Assembly (NCBI GenBank): GCA_020249145.1
Contig: JADCGF010000001.1
Span: 310,001 to 374,000, forward strand
Length of the DNA stretch: 64,000 nt
Reading direction: 5' to 3'
DNA from: Roseomonas sp.
Lineage (GTDB): Bacteria; Pseudomonadota; Alphaproteobacteria; Acetobacterales; Acetobacteraceae
How positions within the stretch are numbered: the first letter of the stretch is position 1; every line of letters begins with the position of its first letter. The notes beneath the pieces were generated by a model, which was not told the origin of the DNA, ran no database searches, and saw only the letters and a list, made by a program, of their open reading frames with translations. This document shows positions 34,856 through 43,334 of the stretch, one piece after another. The position numbers were made by a program, and so were the translations under genes.

Positions 34856-36447
34856 GCTGCGGCGCGAATGGCGGCCGCCTTCACATCCGCCCCCACCGCA
34901 TCGGCATAGGTGGCGAAATTCGCTTCAAACCGCGCCACCAATTCGCGCGCCGTGCGATCATAGGCGGCCTTATCGGCCCAGGTATCGCGCGGATTGAGCA
35001 TGTCACTCGGCACGCCGGGCAGCGCCTTCGGTACCATCAGACCAAAGAAAGGATCGCGCTGGAATTCGACCTTGGCGAGGCTGCCATCAAGCGCGGCGCG
35101 CAGCAGGGCGCGCGTGACGTGGATGGGCATGCGGCTGCCGGTGCCATAGCCACCGCCGGTCCAGCCGGTATTCACCAGCCAGCAATCCGCACCATGGCGG
35201 GCCATCAAATCCGCCAGCATCTGGCCATAGACTTCCGGGCGGCGCGGCAGGAAGGGCGCGCCGAAGCAGGTGGAGAACGTCGCCTGTGGTTCCTTGCCCA
35301 TGCCCTTTTCCGTGCCGGCAACGCGCGCGGTATAGCCGGACAGGAAGTGATACATGGCCTGCGCCGGGGAAAGCTTCGCAATCGGCGGCAGCACGCCGAA
35401 GGCATCCGCGGTCAGCATCACCACATTGCGCGGCAGGCCGGCGGCACCGCTTTCCACGATGTTCGGAATATAGTGCAGCGGGTAGCAGGAACGGGTATTC
35501 TCCGTGAGCCTGCCATCATCCAGATCAAGCCGCCCAGCTTCGTCCGCCACCACATTTTCCAATACTGCACCAAAACGATGTGACGCATCCCAGATTTGCG
35601 GCTCAGCCTCACGGCTCAGTTTGATCACCTTGGCGTAGCAGCCACCTTCGAAGTTGAAGACGCCGGCATCAGACCAGCCATGTTCATCATCGCCAATCAA
35701 TTGGCGTTCCGGGTCGGATGAAAGCGTGGTCTTGCCCGTGCCGGACAGGCCAAAGAACAATGCCACATCGCCCTTGGCGCCGAGATTGGCGCTGCAATGC
35801 ATGGGCAGCACGCCCTTGGCCGGCAGCAGCCAATTCATGACGGTGAAAATGCTTTTCTTGATCTCCCCGGCATAGGATGTGCCTGCGATCACAATGGTTT
35901 TTGCGGCGAAGGAAAGCGCGATCACGGCTTCAGACCGGCAGCCATCCTGGGCGGGGTCAGCCTGAAATTCCGGCGCATGCAGAATGGTGAAATCCGGCGT
36001 GAAGCCCGCCAATTCCGCTGGCGCTGGGCGGATGAACATATTGCGCGCGAACAGCGCATGCCAGGCATTGGTGGTGACCAAGCGCACGCGCACGCGATGC
36101 GCGGGATCGGCCCCAGCATAAAGATCCTGCGTGAAAAGCTCGGGCTTTGCGCCAAGCCAGCCGCGCACGCGGGCAACAAGACCCTGGAAGCGTTCCGGCG
36201 CCATGGGCTGATTGACCTTGCCCCACCAGATATCGGCGCGGGTTTCGGGGTCTTCCACCACGAACTTATCCTGCACGGAACGGCCCGTATGGGCGCCGGT
36301 TTCGGCAATAAACGCGCCATCGGCGGAAAGCCGGCCTTCATTGCGGCGCAGCGCATGCGCGATCAGCGCAGGCGGCATCAGATTGGCATGAATCATCTTA
36401 GCCCCGGTCACACCGGTACCGGCCAAGGCTTTCGTAGAATTATTCAT
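34852..36447 (-). CDS. pckA: Phosphoenolpyruvate carboxykinase (ATP)
   Basis: The 531-residue enzyme has the substrate-binding HCSANLG motif, the kinase P-loop GLSGTGKTTLS and the downstream IGDDEHGWSD metal-binding motif, all of the ATP-dependent PEPCK family. It converts oxaloacetate to PEP in gluconeogenesis. On the minus strand a strong ribosome site (GGAGGGG) lies about 10 bases before the ATG. The gene order pckA-hugZ-chvI recalls the pckA/chvI neighbourhood of Rhizobiales, where ChvI can affect pckA expression. Confidence 0.97.
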   Translation of the reverse strand: MNNSTKALAGTGVTGAKMIHANLMPPALIAHALRRNEGRLSADGAFIAETGAHTGRSVQDKFVVEDPETRADIWWGKVNQPMAPERFQGLVARVRGWLGAKPELFTQDLYAGADPAHRVRVRLVTTNAWHALFARNMFIRPAPAELAGFTPDFTILHAPEFQADPAQDGCRSEAVIALSFAAKTIVIAGTSYAGEIKKSIFTVMNWLLPAKGVLPMHCSANLGAKGDVALFFGLSGTGKTTLSSDPERQLIGDDEHGWSDAGVFNFEGGCYAKVIKLSREAEPQIWDASHRFGAVLENVVADEAGRLDLDDGRLTENTRSCYPLHYIPNIVESGAAGLPRNVVMLTADAFGVLPPIAKLSPAQAMYHFLSGYTARVAGTEKGMGKEPQATFSTCFGAPFLPRRPEVYGQMLADLMARHGADCWLVNTGWTGGGYGTGSRMPIHVTRALLRAALDGSLAKVEFQRDPFFGLMVPKALPGVPSDMLNPRDTWADKAAYDRTARELVARFEANFATYADAVGADVKAAAIRAAA

Positions 36448-36542
36448 TTATAAGGACACCCCTCCAACCAGCCATCAATCCCACCGCGCAGGCGGCTTTC
36501 ACGCGCCATATCGGCGCTGGTCGCGGCAGAATTGCGGCAGGT

Positions 36543-37274
36543 TCAGGGGGTAGCCAAGGCCGCTCGCCCGTCCCGCGCTGCGCTGATCAGCGCCATGCGC
36601 ACGCCATCCGCATCACCCACCGGCGCGGGGAAGGCAAGGCGGCGGGATGCCTCCCCATCCGAGATATCGCAACCATCGGGGTCCACCGTCACCAGCCGCC
36701 ATGGGCCGGGTGCGCCGCCCAAAAGTCCGGTCGCGATCGCCGCCACGGCATCGGGGTGGTCTTCATTCACATGGCCGATGATCTCGGCCTCGGCCGCTGC
36801 CACTACTGCGACTGCGGCTTCATTGGGCGCGAGCGCACTGGCCTTGAGCCTGACCGCCCGGGCAAAACCCCCCACCAGCAGGGCACCGCCAATCCTGACA
36901 CGCCACAGCGCGAAATCCCCGAAATCCGCGTAAAGCGCCGCATAGGGATGCACCGAAAGCCAGCGCGCCTTCAGCGCCGCCACCTGATCTGCCGGCACTT
37001 GTTCCGCCACCCCGGTCACGGTCACGCGCGGGGCGGTTTGCGGGTTGGGGCCGGTTGGTGCGCCCGAGAGCATCAGCGCGCAGCGCGGATCGGCCTGCAA
37101 ATGCCTGGTGTGTTCAGACAGGGACGAAAGCAGCATCAGCGGCGAAAGATCAGGCGCCGTTGCCGGCGTCACCAGGCTGGCGAAGGGCTGGCCGGCCTGG
37201 GCGGTGGCCAGCGTCGCCGAACGCGCGGCACGGATCAGCCGCCTGGCTTCCAATGTGGCATCATACTGTTCCAT
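36543..37274 (-). CDS. HugZ-family pyridoxamine 5'-phosphate oxidase-related protein
   Basis: The 243-residue product has an N-terminal FMN-binding split barrel (RSATLATAQAGQPFASLVTPA, here shown nearly whole) and a C-terminal DUF2470 domain with HVNEDHPDAVAAIA. This two-domain layout is that of HugZ/HutZ-like heme-utilisation proteins. Direct heme ligands are not certain. It is transcribed toward pckA, 95 bases away, and divergent from chvI across a hairpin-rich intergenic region. Confidence 0.87.
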   Translation of the reverse strand: MEQYDATLEARRLIRAARSATLATAQAGQPFASLVTPATAPDLSPLMLLSSLSEHTRHLQADPRCALMLSGAPTGPNPQTAPRVTVTGVAEQVPADQVAALKARWLSVHPYAALYADFGDFALWRVRIGGALLVGGFARAVRLKASALAPNEAAVAVVAAAEAEIIGHVNEDHPDAVAAIATGLLGGAPGPWRLVTVDPDGCDISDGEASRRLAFPAPVGDADGVRMALISAARDGRAALATP

Positions 37275-37295
37275 CGCCTTTCTCCGGTCCGGCGC

Positions 37296-37343
37296 AGAGC
37301 AATATTCGATTTGATGATTCCATCAAATCGAGTTTCTTGCTCT
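37296..37343. repeat. Long palindrome A in the hugZ-chvI intergenic region
   Basis: An outer 7-base pair of arms (AGAGCAA/TTGCTCT) encloses a perfect 11-base inverted repeat, TCGATTTGATG and CATCAAATCGA, around an ATTC loop. It lies 22 bases upstream of the hugZ start. Symmetry and composition differ from ordinary terminators: there is no T tract. It resembles REP-type palindromic elements or a transcription-factor target. Confidence 0.7.
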
Positions 37344-37359
37344 GCAAAATGTAATATAT

Positions 37360-37418
37360 AGAGCAGCTTACGACCATTTGCGGAACCGCGAGGCGGTTTC
37401 GCAAATGATCGCTGCTCT
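37360..37418. repeat. Long palindrome B in the hugZ-chvI intergenic region
   Basis: Outer arms AGAGCAGC/GCTGCTCT (8 bases) enclose a 15-base stem (37375-37389 with 37393-37407) interrupted by one G-T pair and closed by a GAG triloop. Its outer arms share the AGAGCA start with palindrome A, so the two hairpins are probably parts of one element. It ends 76 bases before the chvI start. Confidence 0.7.
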
Positions 37419-37493
37419 ATTGCCACAATTGGCTCGCATTATCATCACTGTCGCGGCAAAAGAATGTCTCCGCCGCGTCAGAGGTGCACAGCA

Positions 37494-38195
37494 ATGCCGC
37501 AAACCATCGCCCTTGTGGATGATGACCGCAATATCCTCACTTCCGTGTCCATGACTTTGGAACAGGAAGGCTATCAGGTGCGCACCTATACGGATGGCGA
37601 AAGCGCGCTACAGGGCCTGCTCGCCAAGCCGGCCGATCTGGCGGTGCTGGATATCAAGATGCCGCGCATGGATGGCATGGAATTGCTCCAGCGGCTCCGC
37701 CAGCGCAGCAATATGCCGGTGGTTTTCCTTACCTCCAAGGATGAGGAAGTGGATGAGCTGATGGGCCTCAGGCTTGGCGCCGATGATTACATCACCAAGC
37801 CCTTTTCCCAGCGCTTGTTGCTGGAACGCATCCGCGCCCTGCTGCGGCGGAATGAGGGTGCGCGGGCAGAAGGTTCAGGCGCGCCCCCCGGTGGCGTGCT
37901 GGCGCGCGGTGATTTGATGCTGGATGAGACGAAGCACACCTGCCTGTGGAAGGGCAAACAGGTGCAATTGACCGTCACGGAGTTTTTGCTGGTGAAGGCA
38001 CTCGCGCTGCGCCCCGGCATGGTGAAGAACCGCGACCAGCTGATTGATGCCGCTTATGGCGAGAATATCTATGTGGATGACCGCACGATTGACAGCCACG
38101 TGAAGCGCATCCGCCGCAAATTCCGCCATACGGATGGGGATTTCGACCAGATCGAAACGCTTTATGGCATTGGGTATCGCTACAAGGAGAATTGA
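37494..38195 (+). CDS. chvI: ChvI-like two-component response regulator
   Basis: The 233-residue protein has a receiver domain (acidic pocket VDDD at 8-11, phospho-acceptor D53 in [11 protein letters not shown], Lys in DDYITKPFS) and an OmpR-type winged-helix domain with [11 protein letters not shown] and [15 protein letters not shown]. The sequence is closest, from memory, to ChvI/ExoI regulators, which control envelope and acid responses. The ATG at 37494 matches the family start. The cognate kinase gene chvG, normally downstream, is not here; a convergent apaG follows. Confidence 0.88.
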   Translation: MPQTIALVDDDRNILTSVSMTLEQEGYQVRTYTDGESALQGLLAKPADLAVLDIKMPRMDGMELLQRLRQRSNMPVVFLTSKDEEVDELMGLRLGADDYITKPFSQRLLLERIRALLRRNEGARAEGSGAPPGGVLARGDLMLDETKHTCLWKGKQVQLTVTEFLLVKALALRPGMVKNRDQLIDAAYGENIYVDDRTIDSHVKRIRRKFRHTDGDFDQIETLYGIGYRYKEN

Positions 38196-38219
38196 GGGGT
38201 TCCGCCCTCTCAAAACGCC

Positions 38220-38633
38220 TTAATGCAACCGCGCCGAAGGCAAATGCGGGCTGTCCAGGCTGAAATCCGGGATGGTGACATCAAACGCTTCACCGGTGTC
38301 GCGCACCACCATGAGATAGGCGCCGCGCATGAAGCCTGATGGCGTGCCGAGTGGCGTGCCGGAGGTATATTCAAACCGTCCCCCCGGTTCCAGGATGGGC
38401 TGTTCACCGACCACGCCGGCACCCTGCACCTGTTGTGTGCGCCCGGTGCCATCCGTGATCTGCCAGGTGCGGCGGATCAACTGCACCGTCTCCCGCCCCA
38501 GATTGGCGATTTCCACCTGATAGGCCCAGACGAATTGAGCGTTCTCAGGCATGGATTGGTCAGCCAGATAAAAGGCGCGCACGGCCACCCTTATCCCCCG
38601 CGTCGTCGCGATGAATGAATCCTCTTTGGTCAT
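38220..38633 (-). CDS. apaG: ApaG (Co2+/Mg2+ efflux-associated) protein
   Basis: The 137-residue product has the FN3-like ApaG fold with VWAYQVEIANLG, TVQLIRRTWQITDG and GSGVVGEQPxLxPG-like and FEYTSGTPL-TPSGFMRGAY segments. The start is placed at ATG 38633, giving MTKEDSF; a longer start is possible. ApaG is linked to divalent-cation homeostasis, mechanism unclear. It follows metZ on the same strand, a common alphaproteobacterial pairing. Confidence 0.93.
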   Translation of the reverse strand: MTKEDSFIATTRGIRVAVRAFYLADQSMPENAQFVWAYQVEIANLGRETVQLIRRTWQITDGTGRTQQVQGAGVVGEQPILEPGGRFEYTSGTPLGTPSGFMRGAYLMVVRDTGEAFDVTIPDFSLDSPHLPSARLH

Positions 38634-38702
38634 TACAACCTTCCTCGACGCCAATTCAGCACAGCAACCGGGCATTTTGTAAAGTTTTTTATGTGATAGC
38701 CC

Positions 38703-39905
38703 TTATGAAGCGGCAGCATCCAAGGCTTCGGCCAGATCGTCAATCAGGTCGGCCACATCCTCAAGCCCCACGGAAAGCCGGACCGTGCCATCGGTAATGC
38801 CAAGCCTGGCGCGTTCCTCAGCACCCACACGCATATGCGTGGTGGTGGCCGGGTGGGTCGCCATGGATTTCGCGTCGCCCAAATTATTCGCGATATCAAT
38901 CAGCTTCAGCGCATCCATGAAGCGGAAGCAGGCTTCCTTGCCGCCCTTGATGTCAAAGCTCACCAGCGTGCCGCCAGCCGACATTTGCGCCATGGCCAGC
39001 TTCTGCTGCGGATGATCCGCGCGGAAGGGATACAGCACGCGCGCCACTTCCGCGCGTTCCGCCAGCATATCGGCAATGGCGGAAGCGCTGCGGCACATGG
39101 CCGGCACACGCAGATGCAAAGTCTCAAGCCCCTTCAGAATGACCCAGGCATTGAAGGCGCTGATCGAAGGGCCGGTATTGCGGATGAAGGGTTGCAGCAC
39201 CTCATCCACCCATTTCTTCGAACCCATCACGCAGCCGCCCAGAACGCGGCCCTGCCCATCAAAATGCTTGGTGGCGGAATAGACAACGATATCGGCGCCG
39301 AAGCTCATGGGCTTTTGCAGCAAGGGGGTGGCGAAGACATTATCCACCACCACCAAAGCGCCAGCCTGATGCGCCAGATCGCACACGGCGCGGAGGTCCA
39401 CAATTTCCAGCATGGGGTTGGAAGGCGTTTCCAGCAAAACCATGGTCGCTGGGCGCGAAAGCGCCGCGCGCCATTGCCCCAAATCACTGCCATCCACGAA
39501 TTCTGTCGCAATGCCATAGCGCGGCAACAGGGTTGAGACGATCCAATGGCAGGAACCGAATAGCGCGCGGGAAGCCACCACGCGATCGCCAGCCTTCAAA
39601 TGGGACAGCATGGCAGAATGAACCGCCGCCATGCCGGTAGCCGTCGCGCGGCAGGCTTCCGCCCCTTCCAAGGCAGCCAAGCGGCCTTCGAGCATGCTGA
39701 CGGTTGGGTTGCCGAAGCGCGAATATTGGTAATGCGTTTCCGTCCCCGCGAAGGTCGCTTCCGCCTGGGCTGCGCTGTCATAGACAAAGCCGGAGGTCAG
39801 ATACATCGCTTCCGAAAGCTCATCGAAGTTGGAGCGCATGAGCCCACCGCGGACAAGCTGCGTCGCAGGGCGAAGGGGGCGAGTGGAAGGTTTTTTCTTC
39901 GGCAT
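38703..39905 (-). CDS. metZ: O-succinylhomoserine sulfhydrylase
   Basis: The 400-residue PLP enzyme has SRFGNPTV, the aspartate DNVFATP and the PLP lysine K213 in YSATKHFDGQGR of the Cys/Met metabolism family. MetZ makes homocysteine directly from O-succinylhomoserine and sulfide. The ATG at 39905 has AAGGTG 8 bases upstream. A SAM-II riboswitch precedes it, fitting methionine biosynthesis and separating it from cystathionine-lyase paralogues. apaG follows downstream. Confidence 0.94.
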   Translation of the reverse strand: MPKKKPSTRPLRPATQLVRGGLMRSNFDELSEAMYLTSGFVYDSAAQAEATFAGTETHYQYSRFGNPTVSMLEGRLAALEGAEACRATATGMAAVHSAMLSHLKAGDRVVASRALFGSCHWIVSTLLPRYGIATEFVDGSDLGQWRAALSRPATMVLLETPSNPMLEIVDLRAVCDLAHQAGALVVVDNVFATPLLQKPMSFGADIVVYSATKHFDGQGRVLGGCVMGSKKWVDEVLQPFIRNTGPSISAFNAWVILKGLETLHLRVPAMCRSASAIADMLAERAEVARVLYPFRADHPQQKLAMAQMSAGGTLVSFDIKGGKEACFRFMDALKLIDIANNLGDAKSMATHPATTTHMRVGAEERARLGITDGTVRLSVGLEDVADLIDDLAEALDAAAS

Positions 39906-39939
39906 GGGCTGACACCTTGATAAACGCGTGGCGTCCGGC

Positions 39940-39969
39940 CCCCTACGGGGTGGGGGCATTTCGCCCCAC
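39940..39969 (-). promoter_or_regulatory. Hairpins between the SAM-II aptamer and metZ
   Basis: Just after the aptamer core the minus strand reads GTGGGGC-GAAAT-GCCCCCAC (39969-39950), then CCCC-GTA-GGGG (39950-39940). Neither has a T tract, so they are not intrinsic terminators. They leave about 35 bases before the metZ ATG and may form part of the expression platform, or a processing barrier. Confidence 0.5.
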
Positions 39970-40056
39970 GGCCCTTTAGCGCGTTTGTTTTCGCGAATGT
40001 CGCCATCCGCGCCCTTCCGAGACCTCGCCGCAAGCAGACCGGACAAATCGCGAGGA
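39968..40056 (-). promoter_or_regulatory. SAM-II riboswitch (metA motif) upstream of metZ
   Basis: Read on the minus strand, P1 is CCTCGC (40055-40050) with GCGAGG (40028-40023), enclosing GATTTG, CCGG and TGCTTGC, which fit the SAM-II consensus. After P1 an extra perfect 7-base hairpin with a GCGA (GNRA) loop lies at 40010-39993. The conserved 3' core AAACAA...CGCTAAAGGG (ending 39972) then follows. SAM-II binds S-adenosylmethionine as a pseudoknot and represses methionine genes in alphaproteobacteria. The call is from remembered consensus and was not scored with a model. Confidence 0.85.
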
Positions 40057-40172
40057 TCAGTTTTGCAACCGATGATTGACTCATAGGGCGCGATGCCCCC
40101 GCAGGTCAAGAATGGAAGATGACTTGCATCATAGCCGCGCCCATGGGTTCATCCAGTATGCAGGAGGAACCC

Positions 40173-41234
40173 ATGGCCAATACCCGTGTCACCCTGATTG
40201 TCGGCGCCAGCGGCGCTGCGGCAAGCCGCGTGATGGAAGCCGCGCAAAGCGATCCTGCCTTCACGCCGATTGGCCTGACCAGGCGGGACCCTGGCGTGGG
40301 GATTCCCTGGATCACCGCTGATCTTTGGGATGGGCCAGCGCTCACGCGCGCCATCGCGGCACGGCCCGACATTACGCATATTGTCTATGCGTCCCGCGCG
40401 CCGCATGGCGAGACGGGCGTTGAGGATGTAGCCGGCAATGTCACCATGCTGCGGAATTTGCTGGACGCCGCCGAAGCCTCCCTGCCGCGCTTCACCCATC
40501 TGCACATGATCCATGGCGGCAAATGGTATGGGCTGCATATCGGCCCATTCCGCACCCCGGCGCGGGAAGATGATCCGCGCCATTTGCCGCCCAATTTCTA
40601 TTACGATCAGCAGGATATGGTGGCCGAACGCCAGCGCGGCAAAGCCTGGTCCTGGTCCGCGAGCCGACCCAATTTCGTGCTGGATGTGGCGCCGGGGCGG
40701 GCGCGCAACATGGTCTCTACCCTTGGTGCCTATGCCGCGATTTGCCGCGAACTCTCCGTGCCCTTCGATTTCCCCGGCAAGCCCGGCGCCTTCACCGCCC
40801 TGCATGAGGTCTCGGACGCCAGGCTGTTGGCCGAGGCCATTTTGTGGATGCTGGGCGAACCCCGCGCCGCCAATCGCGCCTTTAATGTCACGAATGGCGA
40901 TGCCTTTCGCTGGTGCGATATGTGGCCCCATCTGGCCGGGCTTTTCGGCGTGGCGCCGGGTTGCGTGCGGACCATGTCCATGGCGCGCTGGATGGCGGAT
41001 AAAGCACCGATCTGGGAGAAAATTCGTGCCCGCCACGGGCTCATTTTGCCGATTGAACAAGTCGCAAGCTGGGAATTCGCCGATTTCGCGCTGAATATGG
41101 ATTACGACGTGCTGGCTTCCATGACCGCGGCCCGGCAAGCCGGCTTCACCGACTTCAAGGATAGCTGGGCGATGTTCGCTGAACAGATTGAGGGCTACCG
41201 CGCCGCCCGGGTGCTGCCGCCGCGAAGAAAATAA
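40173..41234 (+). CDS. SDR family reductase, PRISE (progesterone 5-beta-reductase-like) type
   Basis: The 353-residue protein starts at the ATG preceded by AGGAGG, with the Rossmann motif LIVGASGAAASR. The segment HMIHGGKWYGLHIGP and PPNFYYDQQDMV resemble the catalytic Lys and Tyr regions of PRISE-type short-chain reductases, which reduce enones. Bacterial members are mostly uncharacterised. The upstream 54 bases of open frame are excluded because the ribosome site favours 40173. It is divergent from metZ. Confidence 0.82.
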   Translation: MANTRVTLIVGASGAAASRVMEAAQSDPAFTPIGLTRRDPGVGIPWITADLWDGPALTRAIAARPDITHIVYASRAPHGETGVEDVAGNVTMLRNLLDAAEASLPRFTHLHMIHGGKWYGLHIGPFRTPAREDDPRHLPPNFYYDQQDMVAERQRGKAWSWSASRPNFVLDVAPGRARNMVSTLGAYAAICRELSVPFDFPGKPGAFTALHEVSDARLLAEAILWMLGEPRAANRAFNVTNGDAFRWCDMWPHLAGLFGVAPGCVRTMSMARWMADKAPIWEKIRARHGLILPIEQVASWEFADFALNMDYDVLASMTAARQAGFTDFKDSWAMFAEQIEGYRAARVLPPRRK

Positions 41235-41318
41235 TGGGGGCGGCGGCCCCGCCCTGCCTTGACCCCGCCACACCCCCCTGCAATACGCGCTGCGCCCAGG
41301 GCAATCCGGGGCAGAGCA

Positions 41319-41338
41319 TCGTCGGGCTAAACCGACGA
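41319..41338 (+). promoter_or_regulatory. Perfect 7-bp hairpin in the metK leader
   Basis: TCGTCGG and CCGACGA pair perfectly around a GCTAAA loop, 28 bases before the metK start. There is no T tract. It might shape metK translation or be part of an unrecognised leader element. It does not fit the SAM/SAH riboswitch consensus I remember. Confidence 0.35.
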
Positions 41339-41366
41339 ATCCCGCGACAAGAGGCCGAACCACGCC

Positions 41367-42554
41367 ATGCGCGATAAGGGCGAATATCTTTTCACTTCGG
41401 AATCCGTTTCCGAAGGCCATCCCGACAAGGTGGCAGACCGCATTTCCGATACGGTGCTGGACGCATTCCTGACCGCTGATCCCTATGCCCGCGTCGCTTG
41501 CGAAACGCTGGTCACCACGAACCGCGTGGTGCTGGCGGGCGAAGTGCGCGGCCCCGCGGAAATCACCCCGGAATATCTGATCCATCTGGCGCGGCTCGCG
41601 ATCCATGACATTGGGTATGAGCAGGAAGGCTTTCATTGGCAGCATGCCGATATTGAATGCCATCTGCATGCCCAATCGGCGCATATCGCCCAGGGCGTGG
41701 ATGCTGCCGGCAATAAGGATGAAGGCGCGGGCGACCAGGGCATCATGTTCGGTTATGCCTGCCGCGAAACGCCGGAGCTGATGCCGGCGCCGCTCTATTA
41801 TGCGCATGAAATCCTGCGCCATGTCAGCACGCTCCGCCGCGCCAAGGACAAGGCCGTGGCCGGGCTGCTGCCGGATGCGAAAAGCCAAGTGACCTTGCGC
41901 TATGTGGATGGCAAGCCGGTGGGCGCGACCTCCGTCGTGGTCTCGACCCAGCATGAAGAAGCGCTTGAGCAGGCCGAAATCAAGCGCATGCTGCGCCCAA
42001 TTGTGGAATCCGTGCTGCCCAAGGGCTGGATGTGCCCGGATAGCGAATTCTACGTGAACCCCACCGGCAAATTCGTGATCGGCGGCCCGGATGGCGATTG
42101 CGGCCTGACTGGGCGGAAGATCATTGTGGATACCTACGGCGGTGCGGCGCCGCATGGTGGCGGCGCATTCTCCGGCAAGGATCCCACCAAGGTGGACCGT
42201 TCCGCGGCCTATGCCGCGCGCTATGTGGCGAAGAATGTCGTGGCGTCCGGCCTGGCCGATAAGTGCACCATCCAGGTCAGCTACGCGATTGGCGTATCGA
42301 AGCCGCTGTCGGTTTATTTCGACCTGCATGGCACCGGCAAGGATGTGGATGAGGCGAAGTTGGCGAAGGTGATTGACGGCATGGTCAATCTCTCCCCGCG
42401 CGGTATTCGTGAGCATCTGAAGCTGAACCGCCCGATCTATGTGCCGACCAGCGCCTATGGCCATTTCGGCCGCGTGCCGGATGCGGCGAAGGGCACCTTC
42501 ACTTGGGAAATGACCGATCTGGCGGATGAGCTGAAGCGCGCTTTCGGGCGTTGA
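41367..42554 (+). CDS. metK: S-adenosylmethionine synthetase
   Basis: The 395-residue enzyme has the N-terminal [20 protein letters not shown], the [12 protein letters not shown] signature and the P-loop-like [20 protein letters not shown] segment (each seen in the frame, quoted in part). It makes SAM from methionine and ATP. SAM is the ligand of the metZ riboswitch nearby and substrate of TrmB encoded downstream. The frame starts at ATG 41367, family-typical. Confidence 0.97.
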   Translation: MRDKGEYLFTSESVSEGHPDKVADRISDTVLDAFLTADPYARVACETLVTTNRVVLAGEVRGPAEITPEYLIHLARLAIHDIGYEQEGFHWQHADIECHLHAQSAHIAQGVDAAGNKDEGAGDQGIMFGYACRETPELMPAPLYYAHEILRHVSTLRRAKDKAVAGLLPDAKSQVTLRYVDGKPVGATSVVVSTQHEEALEQAEIKRMLRPIVESVLPKGWMCPDSEFYVNPTGKFVIGGPDGDCGLTGRKIIVDTYGGAAPHGGGAFSGKDPTKVDRSAAYAARYVAKNVVASGLADKCTIQVSYAIGVSKPLSVYFDLHGTGKDVDEAKLAKVIDGMVNLSPRGIREHLKLNRPIYVPTSAYGHFGRVPDAAKGTFTWEMTDLADELKRAFGR

Positions 42555-42623
42555 GGCTTTTGCGTTGCCACGCTTCGGGGCGGCGGGTGTGAGCCTGCCG
42601 CCCTTTTCTTTTCAGGACTGCGC

Positions 42624-43334
42624 ATGACCGCTGATCGTCCCCCTTTGGCTGATGGTGTGCCGGACCGGCTTTATGGTCGGCGCCGCGGCCACCCCTTGCG
42701 CCCGCGCCAGCAGCGCCTGCTGGAAGAAACCCTGCCGAGGCTGCGCCTGACCCCAGCACAAGCAGCTGATCCGCGCGCCGCCTTCGGCATGGGTGATGTG
42801 CCGGTCTGGCTGGAAGTGGGCTTTGGCGGGGGCGAGCATTCGCTGGATCAAATCGCGGCGCATCCTGAGGTTGCCTATATTGCCTCAGAAGTATTCGAGA
42901 ATGGGCTTTGCGCATTGCTGACGCGGCTGGTGCCGGAAGGGGCGGAGGCCAGTGGCGCGCTGCCGCGTAATCTCAAGCTTTGGCCGCAGGATGCGCGGCA
43001 TTTGCTGCGCGCCCTGCCGGAAGCCGCTTTGGACAGGCTTTTCCTGATGTTCCCCGACCCCTGGCCCAAGGCGCGCCATGCCAAAAGGCGTTTTGTTCAT
43101 CCAGAGTTACTGCCCATGGTGGCGCGCGCCATGAGGCCGGGCGGGGTTTGGCGCATCGCTTCCGACGATCCAACCTATCAGGCATGGGTGCGTGAATGCA
43201 TGGGCGCGCAAAGGCTTTTTGTCTTGGAAAGCCTCGCCGAAACCCGCCCCGCCGGCTGGCCCCCCACGCGCTATGAGGCCAAGGCTTTGCGCGAAGGCCG
43301 CCAGCCACTTTATTGGGAATGGCGCCGAAACTGA
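42624..43334 (+). CDS. trmB: tRNA (guanine-N7-)-methyltransferase
   Basis: The 236-residue product has the SAM-binding EVGFGGGEHSL, the LFLMFPDPWPKARHAKRRF catalytic segment and a terminal substrate loop TRYEAKALREGR, which define TrmB. It methylates G46 in the variable loop of tRNAs. It follows metK by 69 bases on the same strand. The last base abuts the convergent cytochrome b561 gene. Confidence 0.95.
   Translation: MTADRPPLADGVPDRLYGRRRGHPLRPRQQRLLEETLPRLRLTPAQAADPRAAFGMGDVPVWLEVGFGGGEHSLDQIAAHPEVAYIASEVFENGLCALLTRLVPEGAEASGALPRNLKLWPQDARHLLRALPEAALDRLFLMFPDPWPKARHAKRRFVHPELLPMVARAMRPGGVWRIASDDPTYQAWVRECMGAQRLFVLESLAETRPAGWPPTRYEAKALREGRQPLYWEWRRN

Noticed and set aside
41235..41366. SAM/SAH riboswitch upstream of metK
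   Set aside because: The leader lacks the conserved CAACGGCUUCCUG-like core of that class; only a lone hairpin is present.
40149..42464. A 771-codon open frame on the minus strand opposite the PRISE and metK genes
   Set aside because: Its protein is His/Arg/Gly-rich with no recognisable domain, and it mirrors two well-supported genes; it arises from high GC3 on the coding strand.
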